NCBI RefSeq assembly: GCF_003449015.1
Contig: NZ_QRGD01000001.1
Location: forward strand, 886,639 to 950,638
From: Aureibaculum luteum
GTDB lineage: Bacteria > Bacteroidota > Bacteroidia > Flavobacteriales > Flavobacteriaceae
Direction: 5' to 3'
DNA length: 64,000 nucleotides
The first letter of the stretch is position 1. Every line of letters starts with the position of its first letter. The notes beneath the pieces were generated by a model. The model saw only the letters and a program-made list of their open reading frames with translations. It had not been told where the DNA came from and did not search any database. The position numbers and the translations under genes were made by a program. Positions 27,116 through 36,308 of the stretch are shown here, one piece after another.

Positions 27116-27934
27116 TTAAATTTTAACTGTTTTAAATACAAATATCTTTTCGCCATCAAATATATAGATTTCATTGTTTAAAACATAAAATGATTCAATT
27201 GTAATTGATTTTTTTAATAGAATTTCGAACACTCCATCTTTTAAATTACTATAATATAAGACACCTTGTTTTACCCAATAATAACAATTATTAAACCTAT
27301 TTAAAAATTGCATTTCATCTAAGACAAGGCGTTGTTTAAAATTTGAATATTCATCATATTCTAAAACAGTATTTTCATTAATCAACCAACAATTTTTATA
27401 ACTGGCAACCATTCTATTGGGTGTAAAGTTATCTTCATTAAAATTTACGGGTGCTGAGCTTGAAATAAGCTTGTTAGTTTTATAATTGTATACATACAAT
27501 TTATTATCATCTTGGCTATAGATCCAAAAATTATTATTGGAAGAACTTGATACTAAAGAAATATTTTTAGAGAACAATACTTCATTAAAGTCAATCTGAC
27601 CTGACAAATCATTTAGTTTATTATCTAGAAGAACTACTATGTTAAAATCTTTATAAAAAAGTAAAATCTTTAAAGGATTTTTAATATCAACAGCCGTTAT
27701 TTTTCCCAATTGAGTGTTGGTATAAGATAACTCTTCTTTTTTATTTTTTTTATAAAACGTGTTGTCTTTTAAATAAAACAAATTCTCAAATTCATCAACT
27801 CCTATAAATTCATCTGCTTTAAGGTTTGTGGTTTTTATTAATATAGACTCCACAATTGTATCCATATTCTTTTGTTGACCTTGAACCAAAAAACATTCTA
27901 AAAACAGAAAAAATGTGAGTATTACTTTCATCAA
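27116..27934 (-). CDS. Secreted protein of unknown function, beta-propeller-like
   Basis: This 272-residue protein has a signal peptide (about 1-19, LFLECFLVQGQ) and a regular series of short beta-strands with repeated FW/YxxD-type turns. That could form a small beta-propeller, but I cannot assign a named family. It lies 38 bp upstream of the deoxynucleoside kinase gene in the same direction, a placement that looks like operon packing. Confidence 0.65.
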   Translation of the reverse strand: MMKVILTFFLFLECFLVQGQQKNMDTIVESILIKTTNLKADEFIGVDEFENLFYLKDNTFYKKNKKEELSYTNTQLGKITAVDIKNPLKILLFYKDFNIVVLLDNKLNDLSGQIDFNEVLFSKNISLVSSSSNNNFWIYSQDDNKLYVYNYKTNKLISSSAPVNFNEDNFTPNRMVASYKNCWLINENTVLEYDEYSNFKQRLVLDEMQFLNRFNNCYYWVKQGVLYYSNLKDGVFEILLKKSITIESFYVLNNEIYIFDGEKIFVFKTVKI

Positions 27935-28139
27935 TTACAAAAATACAACAAAATTATCTCGAAACGGGTTATCCAATGTAGTCAGGATAATTGAAGTATT
28001 TTGTCCACTCCTTTCTGAATGTTGAAGTCAAAACATAAATTTTATATTTTATCTAAACAAAAAAATAAGTAAAGTGGTAACTTTTATAAATTGGCTCTAA
28101 AAATAATTTTTTATAAAAACGAATAGACCGTTAAAATGA

Positions 28140-30377
28140 CTATTTAGATGTTTTTTTCAGATCCATATGACTCAATAAATCAAGTGCAAATGTTAGCATA
28201 TTTTGCACCTCATCGGTACGAGCAATATGCAAATATTTAAATATCATCAAAGCTTCTCCATTACTCTCAATATGATGAATTTCATTTTTATCTAAAAAAC
28301 GAATAAGATCATCGGTAAAAAAAGCTCGAATAGCATCTTCATTCTCTCCAGTTAATAGAAACTTCTTAGAAAAGTCAGCATATTTCTCAAAATTTATATC
28401 ACCTTTTGAACCAGAAAGTACTTTTACTCTATTAAAAACTTTGTCAAAAATTGCTTCTTTATCAATCACAAATCTAGGAATAGAAGTGGGTAGTTTTACT
28501 ATTTGCACCGTAGTTTCATATACTTCTAAAGCTAACAAAGCTCCTTCGTCAAAAACAATATCGGCAATTTCCCAATGTGCATTATTTTCTTTATCTAATC
28601 CTTGAAGCGAATTATTCTTCATTTCAATTGGTCTTGAATCAAAGAAATCAAAATTACGCAGATATGAAGTATTCCAATCTACTTCACGTTCAAAAGACCA
28701 GCCATTTGCAATCGCCAATTTTTGCAAGCGAATTTGACGTTTGGTAATACGTTTTTTAACACGACCTGTAACAATTTTTAAAGCTCGATTATGGCTTGTA
28801 GACGCTACGTGATTTTCCAGTCCAATTAATTTCACATCACCACCGTCATTATCATGTATGCGTTTAAATTCAATCAAGTTTTCCATAATGGTTAAATCAA
28901 CTAAACGAGTTTGTGACATATCAATTCGTATAGTAGACCCTTTAGGAATGTCGTTCAATAATTTATCTAGTCGTAATGCATATAAAAAATTTGCAATTCC
29001 TTTTAATTTGACATCATACGTTCCATTTTCCAAACTATACACCTTAGAACCAGACTTATAAATCTTTTTAAAAAACTTAACGACTCCAACTTTAGCTAAT
29101 AACATATGTAAGATTAGTGTAAATAGAATTCCACCAATTATACCATAAAGTAGATCTGTAAAAAGTGTAATAAAAAGTGTTGCCGAAAGAAATAGCAACT
29201 GTTCTACACCTTGATCATAAGCATGTTTAAATACTTTTGGAGATGCTAATTTAAACCCTGTATGAACTAAAATTGCAGCTAAAGCTGCCAAGGGTACACT
29301 TCTTAAAACAGGAGCCAAAATAAGCACAAAAAGAATTAGAAAAATACCGTGAAATAAATTAGACCATTTTGTTTTAGCATTACTATTTACATTTACAGTA
29401 CTCCGAACAATTACTGTGGTAATGGGTAGGCCTCCTAACGCTCCAGAAACCATGGTGCTCAATCCTACACCTACTAAGTCTTTGTCTAAATTAGTGGTAC
29501 GCCTATAAGGATCTAACTTATCAACGGCTCGTGCACTTGCCAACGTAACTACAGAAGCTATTGTTGTAATTGATAAAACAGTAAGCCAAAATGCAGATGT
29601 TCCAATCATAGCAAAATCAGGATGCATTATACTATCGAGAGGATTGTCAGGAATATCAATCAATAATTGAGGACCAACAACGTAATTCTTTCCGAACAAT
29701 GAAATACTATGCTCATTAAAAAAATCAAATCCAAATACAATAGGTAATGCCAAAAGTAAAACCCACATGGGAGCAGGGATTACACGTATGAATTTCTGAT
29801 TAATCTTTTTATAAAAAAAGAGGACTAGTATACCTACTAAAGCTATCAAAAACACAAAAGGATTTATTTCTGGAAGTTTATGGAAAACATCAGATAGAAT
29901 TCCAATAATTGTATCGGCATCTGAACTCGTTCCAAGAGCATAGTGTATTTGCTTTGCAAAAATGATGATTCCAATTGCTGCCAAAATTCCATGTAATACT
30001 GAAGAAGGTAATAACTTGGCAAAGCGGCCCATTTTAAGAAAACCCAATATAGTTTGAATACCACCTGACACAACAATAGCCGCTAAAACGTAATTAATAT
30101 TACCATCTAATACAACTAGGCCTCCTAAAATAGCAGCAATTAAACCTGCCGCAGGACCATTGATAGATAAATTTCCTCCTCGAAAAAATGTTGTAACAAC
30201 ACCACCAATAATTGCAGAAAGCACACCAGCCATAGGAGACACTCCAGAGGCTACTGCAATTCCCAAAGCCAAAGGCAACGCGACTAGTGATACACTTAAA
30301 GCAGCCGAAACATCATTACGCCAATTTTCTTTCAGTCCTTTAAGTCCCTTCGAGGGGATTGGGTTGTTAGAATTCAT
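28140..30377 (-). CDS. SulP family inorganic anion transporter with STAS domain
   Basis: This inner membrane transporter of 745 residues belongs to the SLC26/SulP family, which moves sulfate, bicarbonate or other anions, often with H+ or Na+. The membrane domain spans about 20-430 and includes the family block GPAAGLIAAILGG near 75-87. A STAS domain follows (about 450-560, with IDMSQTRLVDLTIMENL). An additional C-terminal region of about 190 residues (560-745) lacks a carbonic anhydrase motif, and I do not recognise it. Bicarbonate and sulfate both remain possible. The gene diverges from the antiporter gene. Confidence 0.88.
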   Translation of the reverse strand: MNSNNPIPSKGLKGLKENWRNDVSAALSVSLVALPLALGIAVASGVSPMAGVLSAIIGGVVTTFFRGGNLSINGPAAGLIAAILGGLVVLDGNINYVLAAIVVSGGIQTILGFLKMGRFAKLLPSSVLHGILAAIGIIIFAKQIHYALGTSSDADTIIGILSDVFHKLPEINPFVFLIALVGILVLFFYKKINQKFIRVIPAPMWVLLLALPIVFGFDFFNEHSISLFGKNYVVGPQLLIDIPDNPLDSIMHPDFAMIGTSAFWLTVLSITTIASVVTLASARAVDKLDPYRRTTNLDKDLVGVGLSTMVSGALGGLPITTVIVRSTVNVNSNAKTKWSNLFHGIFLILFVLILAPVLRSVPLAALAAILVHTGFKLASPKVFKHAYDQGVEQLLFLSATLFITLFTDLLYGIIGGILFTLILHMLLAKVGVVKFFKKIYKSGSKVYSLENGTYDVKLKGIANFLYALRLDKLLNDIPKGSTIRIDMSQTRLVDLTIMENLIEFKRIHDNDGGDVKLIGLENHVASTSHNRALKIVTGRVKKRITKRQIRLQKLAIANGWSFEREVDWNTSYLRNFDFFDSRPIEMKNNSLQGLDKENNAHWEIADIVFDEGALLALEVYETTVQIVKLPTSIPRFVIDKEAIFDKVFNRVKVLSGSKGDINFEKYADFSKKFLLTGENEDAIRAFFTDDLIRFLDKNEIHHIESNGEALMIFKYLHIARTDEVQNMLTFALDLLSHMDLKKTSK

Positions 30378-30459
30378 AGTTATAATTAGATCAATTTTTG
30401 ATTTTCGTAAGATAGTATTTTTAAAAGGGAAACAATTTATAATGACTACTAATAAATAA

Positions 30460-30489
30460 TTGCTAAAATCATTTTATTTAGTATTTTCA
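30460..30489 (+). promoter_or_regulatory. Probable -33/-7 promoter of the antiporter gene
   Basis: TTG at 30460-30462 is followed after 19 bp by TATTTTCA (30482-30489), an imperfect TAnnTTTG. The start codon is at 30505. Confidence 0.5.
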
Positions 30490-30504
30490 CAGCAAAATTA
30501 ACCA

Positions 30505-32328
30505 ATGATTGAATTAGCGGGAATTATTATCTTAGGTATTTTGGCTCAATGGGTTGCTTGGAAGTTAAAAATTCCAGCAATCTTACCATTAATTTTAATA
30601 GGACTACTCGTTGGACCAATTGCTGCGGAATTTCTATCCGAAGATGGTACAAAATGGATAGAACCTATTTGGAATGGTAAAGAAGGTTTATTTCCTGGAG
30701 AAAGTTTGTTTTATTTTGTTTCCTTAGCTATTAGTATCATCTTATTTGAAGGAGGGTTAACATTAAAATTGAATGAAATTAAAAATGTTGGGCCAGTTAT
30801 TACAAAGTTAATTACGATAGGTTCTGTTGTTACCTTTTTTGGTGCAGCAATGGCTGCCTATTATATATTTAATCTAAGTTGGCAGATATCATTCTTATTT
30901 TCAGCCTTAATTATAGTAACTGGACCTACCGTTATTACTCCAATTCTAAGAAATATTCCATTAAAAAAAGATGTGTCTGCAGTACTTAAATGGGAAGGGA
31001 TCTTAATTGACCCCATTGGAGCTTTAGTAGCCGTTTTGGTTTTTGAATTTATTAGTGTAGAAGGTGGTGGAGAATTCACAAAAACAGCATTAGTTGAATT
31101 TGCTAAGATTGTATTATTTGGTTTTACTTTTGGTTTTACTTTTGCACATGCTTTAAACTTTATAATTAATAAAAAATGGGTGCCTCATTATTTGTTAAAT
31201 GTTTTAGCATTGGCTTCAGTTCTTGGCGTTTTTGTACTTTCAGATACTTTTGCACATGAATCTGGTTTATTAGCTGTTGTTGTAATGGGCATGGTGTTAG
31301 GAAATTCTAATTCACCATACTTAAAAGAGTTATTATATTTTAAAGAATCATTAAGTGTCCTCTTAATTTCGATATTATTTATATTATTATCAGCCAATAT
31401 AAACTTTGAAGATCTATTATTAATTTACAATTGGAAAACTGCATTATTATTTGCGATCGTTGTTTTTATAATTAGACCTATCGGCGTATTTTTAAGCACC
31501 TACAATTCAAGTTTAAAATTGAATGAAAAAATATTTATTAGTTGGGTTGGCCCTCGTGGTATAGTAGCAGCAGGAATCGCCTCATTATTTGGTTTAAAGT
31601 TAGCCAAAAATGGTGTATCTGGTGCTGAATACATTACCCCACTTGTCTTTATGATTGTATTGGGAACCGTTTTATTAAATGCAACCACTGCAAGAATATT
31701 TGCCAAATTAATTGGTGTATTTCTAACGAAATCTGAAGGGATTTTAATTGTTGGTGCATCAAAAATTTCTCGCTTAATTGGTCATTATTTGGAAAGTAAC
31801 GGAAGGCATGTAGTCTTAATTGACAGTAACCAAAATAATATAAACAAGGCAAGAGAACTTGGTCTGGAGGCCATAAATAGCGATGTTTATTCAGATAAAT
31901 TAGCAGATAATATTGAATTAAACGATGTTGGTTATTTAATGGCTTTAACAGCGAATTCAGAAATAAACAATTACGTAATCGATAAATTTAAAAATCAATT
32001 TGGTGAAAATGGTACATTTAGATTGGTAAGTACAACTGAAATGAAAGACGAGCAAAGCAATCCTAAAGAAGGCTTATTCTCGCATACTAACGATTATAAT
32101 TCTTTAAATAAAGTTGCCAACAATTATCCCAGTATTAATGAAATTAAGTTAGAATCAAAAGAACATTTTGAGCGTTTAATTGAACGTACTGAAAACGATG
32201 AAGAAATTGTACCCCTATTTATTAAAAATAAAATGGGTGTATTAGAAATTATTCCTTCAAATAATAAAAATGTTAAAATTGCGGAAGGTGCTTCACTTAT
32301 CTATTTAGGTAAACTAATTAAAGTCTAG
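30505..32328 (+). CDS. CPA-type cation:proton antiporter with TrkA-N domain
   Basis: This 607-residue protein has an N-terminal antiporter domain (about 1-400, around 12 hydrophobic helices, with GPTVITPI near 146 and WVGPRGIVAAGIASL near 350) and a C-terminal TrkA-N/RCK-type nucleotide-binding domain (about 410-530, with GASKISRLIG). It exchanges Na+ or K+ for H+ and is probably gated by NAD(H) or a nucleotide. In a window with Rnf, which pumps Na+ or H+, it may help use or restore that gradient, but this is inference. Confidence 0.9.
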   Translation: MIELAGIIILGILAQWVAWKLKIPAILPLILIGLLVGPIAAEFLSEDGTKWIEPIWNGKEGLFPGESLFYFVSLAISIILFEGGLTLKLNEIKNVGPVITKLITIGSVVTFFGAAMAAYYIFNLSWQISFLFSALIIVTGPTVITPILRNIPLKKDVSAVLKWEGILIDPIGALVAVLVFEFISVEGGGEFTKTALVEFAKIVLFGFTFGFTFAHALNFIINKKWVPHYLLNVLALASVLGVFVLSDTFAHESGLLAVVVMGMVLGNSNSPYLKELLYFKESLSVLLISILFILLSANINFEDLLLIYNWKTALLFAIVVFIIRPIGVFLSTYNSSLKLNEKIFISWVGPRGIVAAGIASLFGLKLAKNGVSGAEYITPLVFMIVLGTVLLNATTARIFAKLIGVFLTKSEGILIVGASKISRLIGHYLESNGRHVVLIDSNQNNINKARELGLEAINSDVYSDKLADNIELNDVGYLMALTANSEINNYVIDKFKNQFGENGTFRLVSTTEMKDEQSNPKEGLFSHTNDYNSLNKVANNYPSINEIKLESKEHFERLIERTENDEEIVPLFIKNKMGVLEIIPSNNKNVKIAEGASLIYLGKLIKV

Positions 32329-32335
32329 TCCTTAT

Positions 32336-32443
32336 TTATTCGCTTATTTCAGATTCAGGTGCTAATTCTACAATTAACCCATCAAGTTTTTCTTTTAAAT
32401 AAATTTGACAGCCTAAACGGCTATTATCTTTTACATAAAAAGC
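32336..32443 (-). pseudogene. C-terminal remnant of a [2Fe-2S] ferredoxin gene
   Basis: Read on the minus strand, these codons give a 35-residue open stretch that includes KDNSRLGCQIYL and DGLIVELAPES, then a stop. It is preceded by an in-frame TGA at 32444-32446. The SRLxCQ block holds the fourth cluster cysteine of adrenodoxin-type [2Fe-2S] ferredoxins. The N-terminal two thirds, with the other three cysteines, cannot be found upstream; the rnf promoter region occupies that DNA. The gene is therefore a truncated relic. Confidence 0.78.
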
Positions 32444-32560
32444 TCATTATAATTGAGAGAAACTTTCAATTAATAGTTCTACCTTAAAATCCAATCTTAA
32501 AATACCAGCTCAAAATTAGTAATAAGTATCTTTTAAACTAAATAAAGGTTACCTATAAAC

Positions 32561-32574
32561 CTGACAAAAATCAT
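32561..32574. promoter_or_regulatory. FNR/CRP-like operator of the rnf operon
   Basis: CTGACAAAAATCAT holds TGAC-N4-ATCA. Its reverse complement is identical to the site at 41167-41180. The centre (32567.5) is 36.5 bp upstream of the last base of the -7 element TAATTTTG (32597-32604). No TTG -33 element is present. Confidence 0.72.
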
Positions 32575-32596
32575 ATAATTACCTAAACGGATGTAT

Positions 32597-32604
32597 TAAT
32601 TTTG
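32597..32604 (+). promoter_or_regulatory. -7 element of the rnf operon promoter
   Basis: TAATTTTG matches TAnnTTTG fully. Transcription should begin around 32609, giving a short leader of about 15 nt before the rseC-like start codon at 32624. Confidence 0.7.
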
Positions 32605-32623
32605 TAGGGCAATTGTTAGATAT

Positions 32624-33052
32624 ATGGGTTCTCAACTAGATAGTAAAAGTACATTTGTACACTCAGGGATAATTTCAAATATAAAGGGCAACGCTATTAT
32701 AGTAACTTTAGAGCAAAATATACATTGTGAATCTTGTCGTGCAAAAGCAGCCTGCGGAATTTCAGAATCCAATACAAAAGAAATTGAAATAATAAACTCT
32801 AGAGATACATTCAAGTTAAATGAGAACGTTAATGTTGTTTTAAAAAAAGCACTGGGTTTAAAGGCTGTGTTTTGGGCATACGTATTTCCCTTCCTAGTAA
32901 TGTTCTCTTCATTAATAATAGCTTCAACTTTTTTAATAGAATGGCAGGCTGGCTTGATTTCAATTCTCGTTTTAATACCTTATTACTTCATTCTTTATGT
33001 TTTAAAAAACACATTTAAAAAAGCTCTAGAAATTTCAATATTAAAAATATAA
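32624..33052 (+). CDS. RseC/MucC family membrane protein, first gene of the rnf operon
   Basis: This 142-residue protein has an N-terminal region with Cys pairs (HCESCRAKAACG, about 31-42) like RseC, then two transmembrane helices (about 82-102 and 108-127). RseC of proteobacteria acts with the Rsx/Rnf complex to keep SoxR reduced. In Bacteroidota and clostridia, homologues commonly head rnf operons, probably as an assembly or electron-transfer accessory. The start lies just downstream of the FNR-like promoter. The rnfB gene follows after 6 bp. Confidence 0.85.
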   Translation: MGSQLDSKSTFVHSGIISNIKGNAIIVTLEQNIHCESCRAKAACGISESNTKEIEIINSRDTFKLNENVNVVLKKALGLKAVFWAYVFPFLVMFSSLIIASTFLIEWQAGLISILVLIPYYFILYVLKNTFKKALEISILKI

Positions 33053-33058
33053 TTAAGA

Positions 33059-33976
33059 ATGACAAATTCAATTTTATATAGTGTTCTTTTATTAGCTTCT
33101 TTAGGAATATTTGCAGCAATAATACTGTATGTAGTTTCTAAAAAATTCTATGTGTATGAAGACCCTTTAATAGCTGATGTAGATGACGTTCTACCCGCTG
33201 CCAATTGTGGTGGCTGTGGTTCTCCTGGTTGTAAGGCTTTTGCTCAGAAACTTGTAAACTCTGATGACATTTCGGAATTATTTTGCCCTGTAGGTGGAAA
33301 CGACGTGATGAAGCTGGTTTCTGAAATTCTAGGAAAAGAAGTTGCCGAGAAAGATCCGACAGTAGCAGTATTACTTTGTCAAGGTGGATGTGACGTACGT
33401 CCAAAAACCACCATATATCAAGGACCAAGAACTTGTTCCATATCAGCCATGGTTTATGGTGGAGAAACAGATTGTCAATACGGCTGTTTAGGTGATGGCG
33501 ATTGTGTTGCGGTATGTGATTTTGATGCCATGTACATGGATGAAAGCACAGGCTTACCTGTAATCATATCTGATAAGTGTACATCATGTGGTGCATGTGT
33601 AAAAGCTTGTCCGAGAGATATTATTGAAATGCGTCCTAAAAATAAAAGGGATCTTAAAATATTTGTCGGTTGTTTAAATGAGGACAAAGGTGGAATCGCT
33701 AAGAAAGCCTGTGATGTTGCTTGTATTGGCTGTTCTAAATGTGAGGATATTTGTCCTAAAGATGCTGTTATAATGACCGGTAATTTAGCATATATAGACC
33801 CCGTTTTATGCACCCTTTGCAGAAAATGTGTAGAGGTTTGTCCTACTCACTCTATTATAGAAACTAATTTTCCTCCAAAAAAGGTAAAAAAACCTAAAGT
33901 AGAAAAACCTAAAGTAGAAAAAGTAGCCGTTGTTAAAGAAAGTGTCGAATCTGTAATTCCTAAAACTGATGCTTAA
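33059..33976 (+). CDS. rnfB: Rnf complex ferredoxin subunit RnfB
   Basis: RnfB is the ferredoxin-interacting iron-sulfur subunit of the membrane Rnf complex, which couples ferredoxin:NAD+ oxidoreduction to Na+ or H+ pumping. At 305 residues it has an N-terminal membrane helix (about 1-25), the CGGCGSPGC Fe-S cluster domain (about 50-58), and several CxxCxxCxxxCP ferredoxin motifs between about 150 and 270 (CTSCGACVKACP, CIGCSKCEDICP, CTLCRKCVEVCP). A Lys-Pro-Val-Glu tail encoded by a tandem 15-bp repeat ends the protein. Its end overlaps rnfC by 8 bp. Confidence 0.95.
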   Translation: MTNSILYSVLLLASLGIFAAIILYVVSKKFYVYEDPLIADVDDVLPAANCGGCGSPGCKAFAQKLVNSDDISELFCPVGGNDVMKLVSEILGKEVAEKDPTVAVLLCQGGCDVRPKTTIYQGPRTCSISAMVYGGETDCQYGCLGDGDCVAVCDFDAMYMDESTGLPVIISDKCTSCGACVKACPRDIIEMRPKNKRDLKIFVGCLNEDKGGIAKKACDVACIGCSKCEDICPKDAVIMTGNLAYIDPVLCTLCRKCVEVCPTHSIIETNFPPKKVKKPKVEKPKVEKVAVVKESVESVIPKTDA

Positions 33977-35297
33977 AACATTTCCAAAAGGTGGTATTCA
34001 TCCTGCTGAAAACAAGATAACCTCTTCAAAAGAGATCAAAAGGATGCCTATACCAAAGGTTGTTTATGTGCCTATTGCACAACATATTGGTATTCCTTCA
34101 GAAATAATTGTAGATAGAAAAGATAAAGTTGAAATTGGTCAGGTTGTAGCAAAATCTAGCGGATTCGTATCCTCAAACATACATTCTCCTGTTGCTGGAA
34201 CTGTTACCAAGCTCGATATGATTGTTGATACAAGTGGTTATAAAAAACAATGTATTGTTATTAGAACCGATCAAAAAAACGAATCGAATTTTGAAGAACC
34301 AAATTTTCCTCTAAAAAAGGAAATATCTATGGATCAAAAGGATATTCTGAAACATATTACAGATTCTGGAATTGTTGGTTTAGGTGGAGCGACTTTTCCA
34401 TCTCATGTTAAGTTAGATCTTAAAAATGATAATCATGTAGATTGTCTAATTATTAATGGTGTTGAATGTGAACCCTATTTAACAGCAGACCATAGATTAA
34501 TGCTTGAAAAAGCAGATGAAATTATTGTTGGAATCCAAATTTTAATGCACGCCTTACACATTCAAGAGGCAGTCATTGGTATAGAAAATAATAAAAAAGA
34601 TGCAATTAAAGCATTAAAAAAAGCGGCACAATCTGATAAAAGAATTAAAGTAGCAGCACTTCAGGTTAAATATCCTCAAGGAAGTGAAAAGCAACTTATA
34701 AAAGCCATAATAAAACGTGAAGTTCCTAAAGGCGGATTACCAATGGATGTTGGTATTATCGTGCATAATGTTGGAACTATTTTCGCAATTTATCAAGCAG
34801 TACAATACGACCGACCATTAATTGAGAGAGTTGTAACTGTTACGGGTAAAAAAATTGAGAATGCTTCCAATTTTTGGGTAAAAATAGGTACGCCTATTAA
34901 AGATTTAGTAAATGAAGTTGGTGGTATACCAGAAGGCACTCGCAAAATTGTGAATGGTGGTCCAATGATGGGAAAAGCCATCAAAAACACGGATGTACCA
35001 GTAACAAAAGGAACTTCAGGAATACTGGTTATATCTGAAGATGAAGCTAGCAGAGGTGAACCAAAAAATTGTATCCGTTGTGGAGAATGTGTAGATGTTT
35101 GCCCTATGGGACTAGAGCCACATCTATTGATGAATTTAACTGAAAAAGGGATTTATGAAACAGCTGCCAATGAAGATATTATGACATGTATTGAGTGTGG
35201 TTCTTGCAGTTATGTTTGTCCATCACACCGTCCTTTGTTAGATTATATACGCTTTGGAAAAAGTATTGTTAAAAAATTAAACACTGCAAAAAATTAA
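33969..35297 (+). CDS. rnfC: Rnf complex subunit RnfC
   Basis: RnfC is the peripheral NADH- and FMN-binding subunit. The 442-residue protein has an N-terminal barrel-sandwich segment, the Complex1_51K-like NADH/FMN region (VGLGGATFPSHVK near 138-150, then EPYLTADHRLM and GGLPMDVG), and two C-terminal 4Fe-4S motifs (CIRCGECVDVCP, CIECGSCSYVCP). It overlaps rnfB by 8 bp and lies 1 bp before rnfD, so it is translationally coupled. Confidence 0.95.
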   Translation: MLKTFPKGGIHPAENKITSSKEIKRMPIPKVVYVPIAQHIGIPSEIIVDRKDKVEIGQVVAKSSGFVSSNIHSPVAGTVTKLDMIVDTSGYKKQCIVIRTDQKNESNFEEPNFPLKKEISMDQKDILKHITDSGIVGLGGATFPSHVKLDLKNDNHVDCLIINGVECEPYLTADHRLMLEKADEIIVGIQILMHALHIQEAVIGIENNKKDAIKALKKAAQSDKRIKVAALQVKYPQGSEKQLIKAIIKREVPKGGLPMDVGIIVHNVGTIFAIYQAVQYDRPLIERVVTVTGKKIENASNFWVKIGTPIKDLVNEVGGIPEGTRKIVNGGPMMGKAIKNTDVPVTKGTSGILVISEDEASRGEPKNCIRCGECVDVCPMGLEPHLLMNLTEKGIYETAANEDIMTCIECGSCSYVCPSHRPLLDYIRFGKSIVKKLNTAKN

Positions 35298-35298
35298 T

Positions 35299-36306
35299 AT
35301 GGCAGACCCAATTATTATTTCAGCCTCACCGCACATACATTCAGCGAGAACTTCGAAAAAAGTTATGTATGATGTTGTTATAGCATTGATTCCGGCATTT
35401 TTGGTATCATTATATGTATTTGGCTATAGTGCCATGATTCTTACATCAATTGCTGTAATTTCTTGCCTGCTATTCGAGTTCTTAATCCAAAAATATATAT
35501 TAAAAACAAAAGTAACTATTAGTGATGGTTCCGCATTAATAACAGGAATATTATTAGCCTTTAACTTACCAGCCGGACTACCTATATGGATGATAATTGT
35601 GGGTAGTTTGGTAGCGATTGGAGTTGCTAAACTTTCATTTGGAGGTCTTGGGTTTAATATTTTCAACCCTGCTTTAGTAGGTCGTGTGTTTTTATTGGTT
35701 TCCTTCCCGGTACAAATGACCATGTGGCCAACAGCGGTCGAAAATAATACTGTAATTGCTGATGCAGTTACCGGTGCAACTCCATTAGGTATTATTAAAG
35801 AAGGCTTACAATTTGGAGAAACCATGACTAGTCTTAGTGCTAAAATTCCTTCAAATATGGATATGTTATTGGGTATAACGGGTGGTTCTTTAGGCGAAAT
35901 GTCTGCTATTGCATTACTTATTGGGGGATTATATTTAATCATAAGAAAAGTAATTTCTTGGCATATTCCAGTAATTCTGTTAGCAACCATAGCGATAATG
36001 ACAAGCATCTTTTGGCTGGTAAATTCTGAGCAATTTGCAAACCCAATAATTCATATACTATCGGGTGGTGCTATTCTAGGAACCTTTTATATGGCTACTG
36101 ATTTAGTGACAAGCCCAATGACTAAAAAAGGAATGGTAATTTTTGCTATTGGCATTGGAATAATCACAGTTGTAATAAGGCTTTTTGGGGCATATCCGGA
36201 AGGTATTTCTTTTGCAATTTTAATAATGAATGCCTTTGTGCCATTAATCAATAAATATTTTAAACCGCGAAGATTTGGTTCTAAAATAAAAGCTAAAATT
36301 GTGTAA
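35299..36306 (+). CDS. rnfD: Rnf complex subunit RnfD
   Basis: RnfD is an integral membrane subunit of 335 residues with about nine to ten helices, homologous to NqrB. The covalent flavin attachment motif appears as DAVTGATPLG near 155-164, where the Thr carries FMN via a phosphoester bond in known homologues. It sits in the tight order rnfB-C-D-G-E-A. Confidence 0.94.
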   Translation: MADPIIISASPHIHSARTSKKVMYDVVIALIPAFLVSLYVFGYSAMILTSIAVISCLLFEFLIQKYILKTKVTISDGSALITGILLAFNLPAGLPIWMIIVGSLVAIGVAKLSFGGLGFNIFNPALVGRVFLLVSFPVQMTMWPTAVENNTVIADAVTGATPLGIIKEGLQFGETMTSLSAKIPSNMDMLLGITGGSLGEMSAIALLIGGLYLIIRKVISWHIPVILLATIAIMTSIFWLVNSEQFANPIIHILSGGAILGTFYMATDLVTSPMTKKGMVIFAIGIGIITVVIRLFGAYPEGISFAILIMNAFVPLINKYFKPRRFGSKIKAKIV

Positions 36307-36308
36307 TT

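Noticed and set aside
30390-30402. ATCAATTTTTGAT palindrome between the SulP and antiporter genes
   Set aside because: The half-sites are in the opposite arrangement (TCAA...TTGA) to the TGAY-N4-RTCA dyads, and the distance to a -7 element does not fit the regulon.
35424-36008. Minus-strand frame of 194 codons opposite rnfD
   Set aside because: It is an antisense shadow of a well-supported membrane gene and shows no protein family features.
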